Below, one piece after another: positions 9,850 to 18,170 of a DNA stretch of 37,095 bases. The position numbers and the translations under genes were made by a program. Source of the DNA: Lachnospiraceae bacterium UBA7179. GTDB taxonomy: Bacteria; Bacillota; Clostridia; Lachnospirales; Lachnospiraceae. The DNA is taken from the NCBI GenBank assembly GCA_002491195.1, contig DKVL01000076.1, positions 6,775 through 43,869 on the forward strand, written 5' to 3'. Below the pieces are notes generated by a model. It saw nothing but the letters and a program-made list of their open reading frames with translations. It did not search any database and had not been told where the DNA came from. Position 1 is the stretch's first letter. The number at the start of each line of letters is the position of its first letter.

Positions 9850-10401
9850 CTATTCAGCTGCCGGAACTTCTGCTGCGGCTGCTTCATCTTCCTTTGGAGC
9901 CGGCTCACAGGCACCTGCGCCGCCCTTCTCTGCAATCTGATTAAGCACACGAGCGAAGTTTGTGATCGGGGACTTGATACTTCCAAGGAACTTGGAAATG
10001 AGCTCGTCCCTTGAAGGAATCTTCGCAATTTCAGCCATTCCCTTTTCATCGTAAACAATGCCCTCTACAACACCTGCCTTGAGCTGAATTGCAGGACAAT
10101 CCTTCGCAAATTTGCTCAAAATTCTCGCCGGAGCCGTCGCATCATCCTTGCAGACCGCAAGAGCATTTGTTCCCTTGAGGCTCTCTGTCAAGCCTTCAAA
10201 CTCAGTACCTTTGAAAGCGCGGGTCATCAATGTGTTCTTGTACACCTTGTACGTAACACCGGCTTCACGAAGCTGCTTACGAAGCTGTGTATCCTGTGCA
10301 ACAGTGATTCCGCTATAGCTTACGATCACAACTGTGGCAGCATCCTTGATCGTAGCTGCGATTTCATCAACGATAGGCTGTTTTAATTCAATCTTTGCCA
10401 T
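9850..10401 (-). CDS. rplJ: 50S ribosomal protein L10
   Basis: A 183-residue L10 that starts MAKIELKQPIVDEIAATIKD and contains the rRNA-binding domain with YKVYKNTLMTRAF. It anchors L7/L12 dimers through its C-terminal helix. The tail is enriched in Ala, Glu and Pro (PAPKEDEAAAAEVPAAE), a common Clostridia extension. AAGGAGG lies 7 bases before the ATG. It is preceded by the L10 leader, through which L10 represses its own operon in other Firmicutes. Upstream is a divergent ABC transporter, not the rplK-rplA pair. Confidence 0.98.
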   Translation of the reverse strand: MAKIELKQPIVDEIAATIKDAATVVIVSYSGITVAQDTQLRKQLREAGVTYKVYKNTLMTRAFKGTEFEGLTESLKGTNALAVCKDDATAPARILSKFAKDCPAIQLKAGVVEGIVYDEKGMAEIAKIPSRDELISKFLGSIKSPITNFARVLNQIAEKGGAGACEPAPKEDEAAAAEVPAAE

Positions 10402-10622
10402 TTTCTAACCTCCTTATAGATTTGTTGGACGAATATTCGTCTTGCCGAAAGGAGTTTCCGATATCTTGATATGAAAAAACTCCCAGTTATATGTCATCAC
10501 ATACACCGAGAGGCAAAAGTCATCATTCTAAAAACTCTTTTCCTCGGTAGGCGATACACTTACGCAACACACATGATCATATATGCTCTTGCACCTACTG
10601 TCTTCGGCATGGTTTTATAACC
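10402..10622 (-). ncRNA. L10 leader (autoregulatory rplJL leader RNA)
   Basis: The roughly 220-nt untranslated leader holds the elements of the ribosomal protein L10 leader: an AAGACAGTAGGTGCAAGAGC segment pairing with a downstream CCTACCGAGG segment, which resembles the L10-binding kink-turn region. Two overlapping hairpins follow. One (10480-10510) ends in GGGAG and is followed by TTTTTT (10474-10479) like an intrinsic terminator. The other pairs GGAGTTT (10477-10483) with AAACTCC (10451-10457) and would exclude it. Family assignment is from memory of the L10 leader; the hairpins are seen in the sequence. Confidence 0.8.
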
Positions 10623-10628
10623 TTTAAT

Positions 10629-10658
10629 ACAATAGCATAACATCCATCTGGCTGTCAA
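10629..10658 (-). promoter_or_regulatory. Promoter of rplJ-rplL
   Basis: Minus-strand TTGACA (10653-10658) is followed after 18 bases by TATTGT (10629-10634) with a TG one base upstream, forming an extended -10 (TGCTATTGT). Transcription would start near 10622, at the 5' end of the L10 leader. Confidence 0.7.
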
Positions 10659-10739
10659 CCCCATTTTTCATCTTTTTACATTTTAGCCCTATCCAGGCTA
10701 TTGGAATAGAGTGAACTATGGAATTATACCAACTTTTTA

Positions 10740-10768
10740 TTGTAATCATATCTGACGTGTGCTATAAT
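10740..10768 (+). promoter_or_regulatory. Promoter of the first ABC exporter operon
   Basis: TTGTAA (10740-10745) and a consensus TATAAT (10763-10768) are 17 bases apart, with TG just upstream of the -10. The leader of about 100 nt contains an inverted repeat TTCTGG (10785-10790) / CCAGAA (10803-10808), which could be a weak hairpin or an operator half-site pair. The promoter is divergent from rplJ. Confidence 0.75.
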
Positions 10769-10874
10769 ACAAACTCCCCTTAAATTCTGGCGTGTCCGCA
10801 TACCAGAAACGGGAAGAACAAAATAGAACCTACTTGGAAAGATACCAAACGTATAACTATCAGGAGGAAGCAAA

Positions 10875-11663
10875 ATGATTACGATGGAACACGTATGCAA
10901 ATCGTACAGGATTGCAAAACGAAATGCAGGATTTGGTGAGGCCTGCAAGGCACTTTTTCACCGGGAGTATGAGGTCATTCATGCTCTGAACGATGTCAGC
11001 TTCACGATCAACGACGGAGAGATGGTAGGCTACATCGGTCCAAACGGAGCCGGAAAGAGCTCCACGATCAAAATTCTAAGCGGAATCTTAACACCAGACA
11101 GCGGAACGGTTCTCGTCGATGGGCGCGTGCCCTACAAAAACAGGATTGACCATGTGCGGGAGATTGGCGTTGTGTTTGGCCAGCGCTCACAGCTCTGGTG
11201 GGATGTTCCAGTCATCGATTCCTTTGAACTGCTAAAGGACATCTACTCGATCCCTGATCCCCAGTACAGGAAAAGTCTTGAAGAACTCACAGAATTACTT
11301 AATTTGAAGGAACTGCTGCGTTCCCCGGCAAGGCAGTTATCACTTGGTCAACGAATGCGGTGCGAGATCGCCGCTTCTCTCCTGCATCAGCCGCGCATCT
11401 TATTTCTGGACGAGCCAACCATTGGACTGGATGCCATTTCCAAACTCGCTGTCCGCGATTTTATATTGAAGCAAAACCAGATGCACAAAACGACTGTGAT
11501 CCTCACAACACATGACATGCAGGATATTGAATCGCTGACACACAGAATCCTGCTGATCGGAAAAGGACAGATTTTGATGGACGGCTCTCTCGACGACATT
11601 CGAACAGGAAATGACAGCATCGACGAAACGATTGCTGAACTGTACCGCTCCTATCAGATTTGA
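10875..11663 (+). CDS. ABC transporter ATP-binding protein (COG4586 type)
   Basis: A 262-residue ATPase. Walker A is GPNGAGKSS at residues 55-63, the Q-loop region FGQRSQLWWD at 101-110, the signature LSLGQRMR at 155-162, Walker B LFLDEP at 176-181 with catalytic E180, and the switch histidine H213 in LTTHDMQD. The LSLGQ signature and FGQRSQLWWDVP stretch are typical of the ATPase partnered with two six-helix ABC-2 permeases (COG4587 and COG3694 from memory). It lies first in a three-gene operon; GGAGG precedes the ATG. The substrate is unknown; export is expected for this ABC-2 class. A paralogue at 23692-24524 is very similar around these motifs. Confidence 0.93.
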   Translation: MITMEHVCKSYRIAKRNAGFGEACKALFHREYEVIHALNDVSFTINDGEMVGYIGPNGAGKSSTIKILSGILTPDSGTVLVDGRVPYKNRIDHVREIGVVFGQRSQLWWDVPVIDSFELLKDIYSIPDPQYRKSLEELTELLNLKELLRSPARQLSLGQRMRCEIAASLLHQPRILFLDEPTIGLDAISKLAVRDFILKQNQMHKTTVILTTHDMQDIESLTHRILLIGKGQILMDGSLDDIRTGNDSIDETIAELYRSYQI

Positions 11664-11676
11664 GGGAGGGATTGCT

Positions 11677-12480
11677 ATGAAAAAGTATTTATCCTTCTTT
11701 CGGCTGCGCTTTGCGATGGGCTTGCAGTACCGGACAGCAGCATTTGCAGGAATTGTCACCCAGTTTGCATGGGGCTTTATGGAAATCATGATCTTTCGTG
11801 CATTTTACCAGTCGGACGCCGCCGCGTTTCCGATGAGTTTTGCCGCAACAGCGTCCTATATCTGGCTGCAGCAGGCCTTTCTCGCCTTCTTTGACGCATG
11901 GATGCTGGAGAATGATATCTTTGACTCGATCGTCAACGGCAATATCGCCTATGAGCTGTGCAGGCCAATCAGCATCTACAATATGTGGTTTTCCAGGAGT
12001 ATCGCCACACGTCTGTCAAGGGCTGTGCTTCGATGCTTTCCAGTCCTGATCGTCGCCGCATTGATACCACATCCTTATGGTATCAGCGCACCTGCAAGTC
12101 CGTTGCACTTTTTGCTTTTTGTCATCACTCTGATCCTGGGACTTGCTGTCACTGTAGCGTTTTGTCTGTTGATTTATGTATTGACTTTTTTTACGATATC
12201 ACCGCAGGGAATCCGCATGATCTTTACCTCAACAGTGGAATTTCTTGCTGGCGGTATAATACCATTGCCCTTTTTCCCGGAAAAAGTACAAAAAATCATG
12301 GAGCTGCTGCCATTCGCGTCCATGCAGAATGTGGCGCTGCGCATCTACAGCGCAAGCATGCGTTTTTCCGAGATGAAAAAAGCCATCCTGCTCCAGGTAT
12401 TCTGGCTGGTGATCATCACTGCCGCCGGAAAACTACTGTGCAGTCTTGCTGAAAAAAGAATCTCGATACAAGGGGGCTGA
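11677..12480 (+). CDS. ABC-2 family permease, first subunit (COG4587 type)
   Basis: A 267-residue integral membrane protein starting MKKYLSFFRLRFAMGLQYRT, with about six hydrophobic segments and the ending EKRISIQGG that is matched by the paralogue at 24521-25312 (GKRKLIVQGG). I set the start at 11677, where GAGGGAGGG lies 6 bases before the ATG, rather than at an earlier in-frame codon inside the ATPase gene. The motif NDIFDSIVNGNIAYELCRPI is characteristic of this permease class. It follows the ATPase by 13 bases and should form the membrane channel with the next gene's product. Confidence 0.9.
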   Translation: MKKYLSFFRLRFAMGLQYRTAAFAGIVTQFAWGFMEIMIFRAFYQSDAAAFPMSFAATASYIWLQQAFLAFFDAWMLENDIFDSIVNGNIAYELCRPISIYNMWFSRSIATRLSRAVLRCFPVLIVAALIPHPYGISAPASPLHFLLFVITLILGLAVTVAFCLLIYVLTFFTISPQGIRMIFTSTVEFLAGGIIPLPFFPEKVQKIMELLPFASMQNVALRIYSASMRFSEMKKAILLQVFWLVIITAAGKLLCSLAEKRISIQGG

Positions 12481-12489
12481 CAGATTATT

Positions 12490-13275
12490 ATGAAAACCCT
12501 TAAACTCTATCTGCACTATGTCTCGATCAATATTCGGTGCATGATGCAGTACAAAACTTCTTTTTTACTCACTGCAACCGGGCAGTTTCTTGTCACATTC
12601 AGCGTATTTCTGGGAATCCTTTTTATGTTTCAGAGATTTTCGAAAGTCGAGGGATTTTCTTACAGCGAAGTGCTGTTGTGCTGCTCTGTTATGTTGCTGG
12701 AATTTTCCCTTGCAGAGATGACCGCAAGGGGATTTGATACTTTTTCCGGTATGGTCAGAAGCGGCGATTTTGACAGAATCCTGGTACGCCCGCAGAACGA
12801 AATCGTGCAGGTGCTTGGCAGTAAATTTGAATTGACCAGAATTGGACGAATGATACAGGCAGTCGTAATGTTTGTGTATGGCATTCTCAAAAGTGATGTC
12901 GCCTGGAATCTTTCGAAACTATGCACACTCTGCTTTATGCTGATTGGCGGTACGATCGTTTTTTCAGCGCTGTTTCTCATTTATGCCGCACTCTGTTTTT
13001 TTACTTTGGACGGACTTGAATTCATGAATGTATTTACAGACGGAGCACGGGAATTTGGGAAGTATCCGATTGGAATTTATGGGAAAAAGATGCTGCTCTT
13101 TACAACCTTTGTCATTCCATATGCCTTGATCCAATATTATCCACTATTATATATTCTTAACCGGCGTTCTTCCATATTCTATATGTTCCTGCCGCTGGCA
13201 GCGTGCTGGTTTTTGATTCCGGCATTGTTATTCTGGAAATTTGGTGTGAGGCATTACAAATCGAGCGGTTCTTGA
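12490..13275 (+). CDS. ABC-2 family permease, second subunit (COG3694 type)
   Basis: A 261-residue membrane protein with about six transmembrane segments. It has the family features MVRSGDFDRILVRPQN in the N-terminal half, FAREFGKYPIGIYGK-like DGAREFGKYPIGIYGKKM in the C-terminal half, and the ending FGVRHYKSSGS; the paralogue at 25316-26119 ends GLKHYGSTGA. It starts 9 bases after the first permease and pairs with it. A strong hairpin terminator follows immediately, so the exporter is a closed three-gene unit. Confidence 0.9.
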   Translation: MKTLKLYLHYVSINIRCMMQYKTSFLLTATGQFLVTFSVFLGILFMFQRFSKVEGFSYSEVLLCCSVMLLEFSLAEMTARGFDTFSGMVRSGDFDRILVRPQNEIVQVLGSKFELTRIGRMIQAVVMFVYGILKSDVAWNLSKLCTLCFMLIGGTIVFSALFLIYAALCFFTLDGLEFMNVFTDGAREFGKYPIGIYGKKMLLFTTFVIPYALIQYYPLLYILNRRSSIFYMFLPLAACWFLIPALLFWKFGVRHYKSSGS

Positions 13276-13305
13276 AAAAACAGTGCATATTATGCACTGT
13301 TTTTC
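13275..13305 (+). terminator. Terminator of the first ABC exporter operon (possibly bidirectional)
   Basis: AAAAACAGTGCAT / ATGCACTGTTTTT form a stem of 13 bp around a 3-base loop, starting at the stop codon of the second permease and ending in a T run. The A run on the left gives T residues on the minus strand, so it may also end transcription from the gene at 13430-14032. Confidence 0.88.
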
Positions 13306-13429
13306 TATCCTGTACCATACAGCCTGGCAGCATCCCTGTCTCATGCCAAATCACATTTCTTGTTTCGACATCCCCATCTACAGTTATCTATATTTTCTTA
13401 AACGGTTCTGCCGTCTCTCCGCCATGTTC

Positions 13430-14032
13430 TCACTTCTGCATCATGCCGACAAGGATATCTACACATCCATCCAGTCCGAGACTCTTACTGTTCAGGCACA
13501 AGTCGAACTTCGACGGATCGCCCCACTTCCAGCCGGTATGTGTATTGTAGAAATTGCTCCTCCTCTTGTCCGATTTGCGCAGAAATTCGCCGGCTTCCGC
13601 CTCCGCAATATTCTCTGTCTTGACCGCACGCTCCATGCGGTAATCCTGATCCGCATGGACAAACACTTTCAGACAATCTTCCCTGTCATATAATATGAAA
13701 GAAGCACATCTGCCCACGATCACGCAGTCATGTTTTTCCACAATTTCTTCAATAATCTTTTTCTCTTCCAAAAACAACTTCTCTGTCATTGGCAAATTGC
13801 TCTTCTCCTTCTTGCCGCCTCCAATCGCTGTCTTGGAAAGATTGAAAATAATACTTCCCGGCGCAGTTTCCTCCAAATCCCCGATATAGATTGGCGGAAT
13901 ATCCAGCCGTTTCGCCGCCTCCACCAAAATATTCCGGTCGTACAGCTCTATGCCAAGTTTCTTCGCCACCCGTCTTCCGATCTCATTGCCGCCGCTCGCA
14001 AACTCACGCTCCATTGTAATAATCTTATACAT
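13430..14032 (-). CDS. Cytidylate kinase-like family protein
   Basis: A 200-residue protein starting MYKIITMEREFASGGNEIGR. The EFASGGNEIG stretch is a variant nucleotide-binding loop (REFGSGG-type) typical of the cytidylate-kinase-like family (PF13189), which is common in Clostridia and of unproven substrate. Further family features are GIELYDRNIL, VIVGRCASFIL (GRCA motif) and the R-rich lid region DKRRSNFYNTHTGWKWGD. GGAGC lies before the ATG, and a promoter is visible at 14098-14125. It is a single-gene unit between two convergent or parallel neighbours. It is not the true Cmk, which is longer and has a different P-loop. Confidence 0.88.
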   Translation of the reverse strand: MYKIITMEREFASGGNEIGRRVAKKLGIELYDRNILVEAAKRLDIPPIYIGDLEETAPGSIIFNLSKTAIGGGKKEKSNLPMTEKLFLEEKKIIEEIVEKHDCVIVGRCASFILYDREDCLKVFVHADQDYRMERAVKTENIAEAEAGEFLRKSDKRRSNFYNTHTGWKWGDPSKFDLCLNSKSLGLDGCVDILVGMMQK

Positions 14033-14097
14033 ATTACCAGCTCCTTTTCACTTTGTTATCTCTATTTTAACATAACATCCGAAAATTTACTAGAAAT

Positions 14098-14125
14098 ATT
14101 ATAATATTTGACAAATTATTGGCAA
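14098..14125 (-). promoter_or_regulatory. Promoter of the cytidylate kinase-like gene
   Basis: Minus-strand TTGCCA (14120-14125) and TATAAT (14098-14103) are 16 bases apart, upstream of the gene starting at 14032, giving a leader of about 60 nt. Confidence 0.6.
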
Positions 14126-14154
14126 ATATGTATAGACAATTGCCGGTTGCTCCT

Positions 14155-15048
14155 TCATATCCCCACATCAACTGCACCGCCTTCGATAATCGTCATCGCA
14201 TCCGGTGCAGCCTCCACCGGGATATCCACGCCGCCCAGTTCCAAAGAAACGCCGTTATTTCCGCTGCTGCTGTTATCGTAGTTTGCACTGCTATAGCTGC
14301 TGACAGTATTGCTTTGCTTCTCTTTCTCAAGCTTGTCAAACATGAATTTCAGGTACTTCATATCCGCTTCCATGATTGCCCGCATCTCGTCAGCGCGGTG
14401 CTTTTTCTTCATGAGTTCCAAGTCCGCCGGATCCATGCTGATCTCCCCGTCAATCCCCATCTCCTCAGAAAACTCATCCAGATCGTCGAGCTGCTCTAAC
14501 TCCTTCATTGCCTCCTGCATCATCCGCTCATACTGCTCCATGAGTTTCTGCATCCGCTCCATATCCATCTTTGCCTTTTTCTGTTCTTCTTCCTCCTTGT
14601 GGATCTGCTTTGTAGTCGCTTCCTCGGTTTTCTCCTCAATGTCTGCCTCACAGAAGCTGCCATCTTCTCCGATCTTCTTCTCAGCGCGCTCTTCCTCCTC
14701 CAGATGATTCACGCGCTTCTTTGCCACTCTGGCAATTGCCTGCGCATGCATGAGGGCTGCAAAAACTTCATCATCATCGTACACGCCGCCCTTGTACATC
14801 AGCCTAAGCGACGCAGCCTTTTGCTTTGCGCTCAACAAGACACGCTGTGCATTGCCTGATTTTTTTGTCTGCAAAAGCCTCGTTGATATTTCCTTGAAGC
14901 TGTATGGCAGACGCTTTTTTACCACTGGCTGCGGCCGTCCTTTGCGAATTGTGACTGAGCCAGTGACTTTTCCGCTCTTGTCTCTGATTTCCAGTCTTTT
15001 CGTGTTTTTCCTGTTAACTGTTCCAATAATTCCCAATATCATACTCAT
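14155..15048 (-). CDS. Unrecognised coiled-coil protein conserved in Clostridia
   Basis: A 297-residue soluble protein with no signal peptide or membrane segment. Residues 1-115 are basic and include RLPYSFKEISTRLLQTKKSG and VAKKRVNHLEEEE, a pattern I recall from uncharacterised clostridial proteins. Residues 115-255 are very rich in Glu, Lys and Met and should form long coiled coils. The tail (SNTVSSYSSANYDNSSSGNN) is low complexity and ends in a hydrophobic, acidic stretch. GGGAGG lies 8 bases before the ATG. It is separated from both neighbours, so context gives no function. A short palindromic repeat lies just upstream at 15087-15151. Confidence 0.8.
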   Translation of the reverse strand: MSMILGIIGTVNRKNTKRLEIRDKSGKVTGSVTIRKGRPQPVVKKRLPYSFKEISTRLLQTKKSGNAQRVLLSAKQKAASLRLMYKGGVYDDDEVFAALMHAQAIARVAKKRVNHLEEEERAEKKIGEDGSFCEADIEEKTEEATTKQIHKEEEEQKKAKMDMERMQKLMEQYERMMQEAMKELEQLDDLDEFSEEMGIDGEISMDPADLELMKKKHRADEMRAIMEADMKYLKFMFDKLEKEKQSNTVSSYSSANYDNSSSGNNGVSLELGGVDIPVEAAPDAMTIIEGGAVDVGI

Positions 15049-15086
15049 GCCATCATCCTCCCTGATTCAGACAAAATTTGTTTTTA

Positions 15087-15151
15087 GAAACTGTTCCGCA
15101 ATTACTTGTGATAAGGACGCTGTATAAATGCTCAGTTTTCTAAACAGTTCC
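15087..15151. repeat. Short member of a dispersed palindromic repeat family
   Basis: The left end GAAACTGTTCCGCAATTACT resembles the left end of the 170-bp element at 18807-18976 and of the partial copy at 37010-37095. The right end AAACAGTTCC is the inverted complement of that end. The copy is shorter (about 65 bp) and more diverged. It lies between two divergent genes (14155-15048 and the binding protein). Confidence 0.55.
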
Positions 15152-15336
15152 TTAATTGTAAACTATGCTTCCGTGCAGTACAAAAAGGACACACTTTCAT
15201 GTATCATAAACTATATCGAGCAAATCAAAATAGATCTTTATATCTCAAACTCAAATAGTTACTCCAAAAACAGAAAAATATTCCATTTTCATTCCTTTTA
15301 GCCGGATGCGGCGCGAACACGACACCGGAAATTATC

Positions 15337-16299
15337 ATGCCGGAACAACCGATGGTATCTGCAGTGACCTCAGAGCCATCTCCTGCCGCACAGCAGACAA
15401 CAGGCAGCAATACAGACACTGGTACGCTAAGCACAAACATACCAACTCCCCCCACTGCCGGCAACAGCTATACGGTCTATCTGATCACAATGGACCTGAC
15501 CGACAGTTACTGGAAATCCATTGATGATGGCTGTCTGAGCGCAGTAAATGAAATCGGCAATATCACTTACAAATGGACTGGACCTGATGCTCACGACGAC
15601 GCACTGCAGAGCGCCTGCATTGACGATGCTGTTGCAGATGGCGCAAACGCTATCCTGCTGGCAGCCAATAGCAAGGACGGTGTCAACGCCAGTCTGGAAA
15701 AGGCAGCCAATGCCGGATGCAAGATTGTATACGTCGACAGCGCGGCAAGCTATGACTGTGTGACAGCGCTTTCTACAGACAATATCGTTGCAGGCAAAAC
15801 TGCCGCAGAAACCATGATCCATGCATTGCAGGAAAAAGGCATCACCAGCGGAACCATTGGCGTCATGGGTGTCACCGCTGACACTGCTTCCTGTGTAGCA
15901 AGGGAAAATGGATTCCGCGAGGCATTTGAGGGAACAGGCTTTACGCTTGCTGATACAGTATTCATGCAGGATGACGCCGGCAATGTCACGAGTGCAGTCA
16001 ACGCCGGACTTTCCCAAAACTATGTGGGATTCTTTGGCACAAACGAGGGGACAACCGTCGCAATCGGAAATGCCATAAAAGAAGCCTCTGCGGAAAGCGT
16101 CATTGTCGGATTCGACACCTCCGATGCAGTGCTCTCCCTCGTGGCAGACGGAACCATCTATGCTACGATGCAGCAGAACCCGCAGGTCATGGGACATGAT
16201 GGCATGTCGATCGCCATACAGGCTCTTGAAGGCACTTACACGGACACCAACACCAAAACGGACACCGGTGTGACGGTCATTACAAAAGATGCAATGTAG
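15337..16299 (+). CDS. Periplasmic-type sugar-binding protein (PBP1 fold), 5' end damaged
   Basis: At least 320 residues of a type I periplasmic binding protein (Peripla_BP_4 / ribose-binding family): YTVYLITMDLTDSYWKSIDD opens the first lobe, ADGANAILLAANSKDGVN and SDNIVAGKTAAE-like STDNIVAGKTAAETMI lie in the middle, and VIVGFDTSDAVLSLVADG in the second lobe. In frame upstream, codons at 15295-15309 read LLAGC, a lipobox, so the protein was a lipoprotein. However no start codon lies between that lipobox and an in-frame TAG at 15256-15258; an ATG at 15199 is in frame but before the TAG. The ATG at 15337 lacks a good ribosome site and would give a cytoplasmic protein. The 5' end is probably truncated or mutated. 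The chemoreceptor gene follows after 12 bases. Confidence 0.75.
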   Translation: MPEQPMVSAVTSEPSPAAQQTTGSNTDTGTLSTNIPTPPTAGNSYTVYLITMDLTDSYWKSIDDGCLSAVNEIGNITYKWTGPDAHDDALQSACIDDAVADGANAILLAANSKDGVNASLEKAANAGCKIVYVDSAASYDCVTALSTDNIVAGKTAAETMIHALQEKGITSGTIGVMGVTADTASCVARENGFREAFEGTGFTLADTVFMQDDAGNVTSAVNAGLSQNYVGFFGTNEGTTVAIGNAIKEASAESVIVGFDTSDAVLSLVADGTIYATMQQNPQVMGHDGMSIAIQALEGTYTDTNTKTDTGVTVITKDAM

Positions 16300-16311
16300 G
16301 GAGGCGCGACT

Positions 16312-18012
16312 ATGAAATTTAAGCAGAAAATGCTTACACTGTGCTGCATTCCCCTCCTGCTTCTGACCATTTTATCTCTGGTCATCGGTATGGTATTGTT
16401 CCGCTCCGGCATGTACAATCAGACCAAAAGCCGTCTGAAATCCAGTGCCCTGGCGGCGATGAACCTGTACAGCAGCCAGGGATATGGTGACTATTCCATG
16501 AAAGCAGACGGGTATGTATGGCGTGGAATGAACTTCAACGTCTCACAGGAGACTTCTGTTGTGGATGATTTAAAAGAGCAGACTGATGTTGATATCACCT
16601 TTTTTTATCAGGACACTGCAGTTATGACTTCCATCTGCAATGACGATCACATCCGCTGGATTGGCATGAAAGCCGGAGACAATATCAAAACCTATACGCT
16701 GGAGCAGGGAGCGCAGCTCTGGTATAAAAATATCGAAATTGACCATAAAATGTGTCACGCCTACATCATTCCGATCGTCCAGTCAAGCGACCAGACCGTG
16801 ATCGGCGCCCTGATGGCATCTACACCCACCACAGAACTGGAAAACATGATGACGCGTTATATCTTTACAAGCGCGTTGGCATCCGCCGTCATTCTGATCA
16901 CAGCAGCCCTGTTTATTTTCTGGTACATAGGCGGTCTGACCAGGGTTTTGCACGATGTACGCCACGTGCTCCTAAAAGTTTCCGAGGGAGACCTCACAGA
17001 TACCAGTCTAGTCAGCAACAAGCGGAAAGATGAATTTGGCGAGCTTGCTCTTGGAACCGAAAAACTGCGGTTAAAAATAGACAGTCTTCTCAGCACGATC
17101 CAGAGTGGAATGCTGAAGCTGACATCAGCCGTGGAACAGTTAAATACAATGTCTGGCAAAAATGTGGCTGCAGCGAAAGAAATGAGCAGCAGCATTGAAC
17201 AGATTTATGAAAAGGCAAACAGTCAGGAAGCTGACACACGCAGCGCAGCCAACGATGTTGAAACTACACGCTATGCAATCGATATGATGCTGGAGCAGAT
17301 CGAGCAGATTAATCTGTTGTCCCAGCATATGGCGTCACTCTCTGAAAACAGCCACAATATCTTAAGCGAACTCACCGAGAGCAGCAGAAATTCACGTGAA
17401 ACTGTAACCGAAATCGGAGCTCAGGTCACTGTCACCAATGAATCGGTAGAACAGATCAAAAGCGTGACAGAATACATCACAAACATCGCAGACGAGACAA
17501 ATCTGCTCGCCCTCAACGCAAGCATCGAGGCGGCACGCGCAGGCGAAGCCGGGAAAGGTTTTGCAGTAGTCGCTCAGGAAATCCAGAAACTCGCTGAGGA
17601 ATCCAACAAATCCGCCGCACAGATCGGACAGAACATTCAGTCTCTGGTGGAAAAGACAAACGGAATCGTCACTGTTACGGACACAATCAAAGATACCCTG
17701 GAAAATCAGGAAGTCAATATCGATAAGACAAGACAAATTTTCAGCGATATTGCAAGCGATATCCACCAGATCACAGAAAAAGAAGTCGCCATGCAGACCA
17801 ATGTAGCTGACATGAATCTGGCAAAAGACAATGTATCGCGCATTATCTCCGACTTATCCGAATCCGCCGTTGACAGCGCAGCTCTCTCCCAGACCGCAAC
17901 CGACGCAACAAACGAGATGATGCAGGAAATCGAAAATCTTGAAACGCTGGCCGTCGACCTAACCGAACTGGCCGGAAACCTGGACGGAAACCTGAAGGCT
18001 TTCCTGTCATAA
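16312..18012 (+). CDS. Methyl-accepting chemotaxis protein
   Basis: A 566-residue transmembrane receptor. It has a membrane segment at residues 8-31, an extracellular domain of about 150 residues (single Cache-like by size, with VDITFFYQDTAVMTSIC), a second membrane segment around 184-206, a HAMP region, and a cytoplasmic coiled coil. The hairpin tip near residues 393-435 reads DETNLLALNASIEAARAGEA followed by GKGFAVVAQEIQKLAEESN, the CheA/CheW-binding signature. GGGAGG precedes the ATG. It sits 12 bases after a sugar-type binding protein, suggesting the two sense one ligand, with the binding protein presenting it to the receptor. No other chemotaxis gene is in the window. Confidence 0.95.
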   Translation: MKFKQKMLTLCCIPLLLLTILSLVIGMVLFRSGMYNQTKSRLKSSALAAMNLYSSQGYGDYSMKADGYVWRGMNFNVSQETSVVDDLKEQTDVDITFFYQDTAVMTSICNDDHIRWIGMKAGDNIKTYTLEQGAQLWYKNIEIDHKMCHAYIIPIVQSSDQTVIGALMASTPTTELENMMTRYIFTSALASAVILITAALFIFWYIGGLTRVLHDVRHVLLKVSEGDLTDTSLVSNKRKDEFGELALGTEKLRLKIDSLLSTIQSGMLKLTSAVEQLNTMSGKNVAAAKEMSSSIEQIYEKANSQEADTRSAANDVETTRYAIDMMLEQIEQINLLSQHMASLSENSHNILSELTESSRNSRETVTEIGAQVTVTNESVEQIKSVTEYITNIADETNLLALNASIEAARAGEAGKGFAVVAQEIQKLAEESNKSAAQIGQNIQSLVEKTNGIVTVTDTIKDTLENQEVNIDKTRQIFSDIASDIHQITEKEVAMQTNVADMNLAKDNVSRIISDLSESAVDSAALSQTATDATNEMMQEIENLETLAVDLTELAGNLDGNLKAFLS

Positions 18013-18074
18013 AAAAGAATCCCCAAAGTTTAAAACGAATGGGATTGAAAGTAGAGATTTGAGAAGATATGAAG

Positions 18075-18114
18075 AACAAATTAACGACTGCAATCTTGCA
18101 GTCGTTAATTTGTT
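18075..18114 (+). terminator. Perfect 19-bp palindrome, probable terminator after the chemoreceptor
   Basis: AACAAATTAACGACTGCAA is followed by TC and then by its exact reverse complement, making a 19-bp perfect stem with a 2-base centre. It lies 62 bases beyond the chemoreceptor stop. There is no clean T run after it, but the arms themselves are T-rich. It may end transcription from either side. Confidence 0.55.
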
Positions 18115-18121
18115 AAGAAAG

Positions 18122-18170
18122 TGCAGATTCGGATTACAAGATACTTGATCAGGAATTTTGACTTATTAAC
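18122..18170. repeat. 49-bp direct repeat, copy 1
   Basis: TGCAGATTCGGATTACAAGA and the following 29 bases match the segment 18721-18769 in 44 of 49 positions in the same orientation. A shortened third trace of the motif (CATATGCAGATCGCAAGATA) lies near 18384-18404. The repeats flank a 600-bp stretch holding an inverted repeat and the 48-residue ORF. Confidence 0.75.

Noticed and set aside
11400..11789. Frames antisense to the ABC ATPase
   Set aside because: No ribosome binding sites and complete overlap with conserved ATPase motifs.
15427..16197. 256-codon frame antisense to the binding protein
   Set aside because: Cysteine-rich, unlike any family and entirely antisense to a conserved domain; a shadow of a biased codon pattern.
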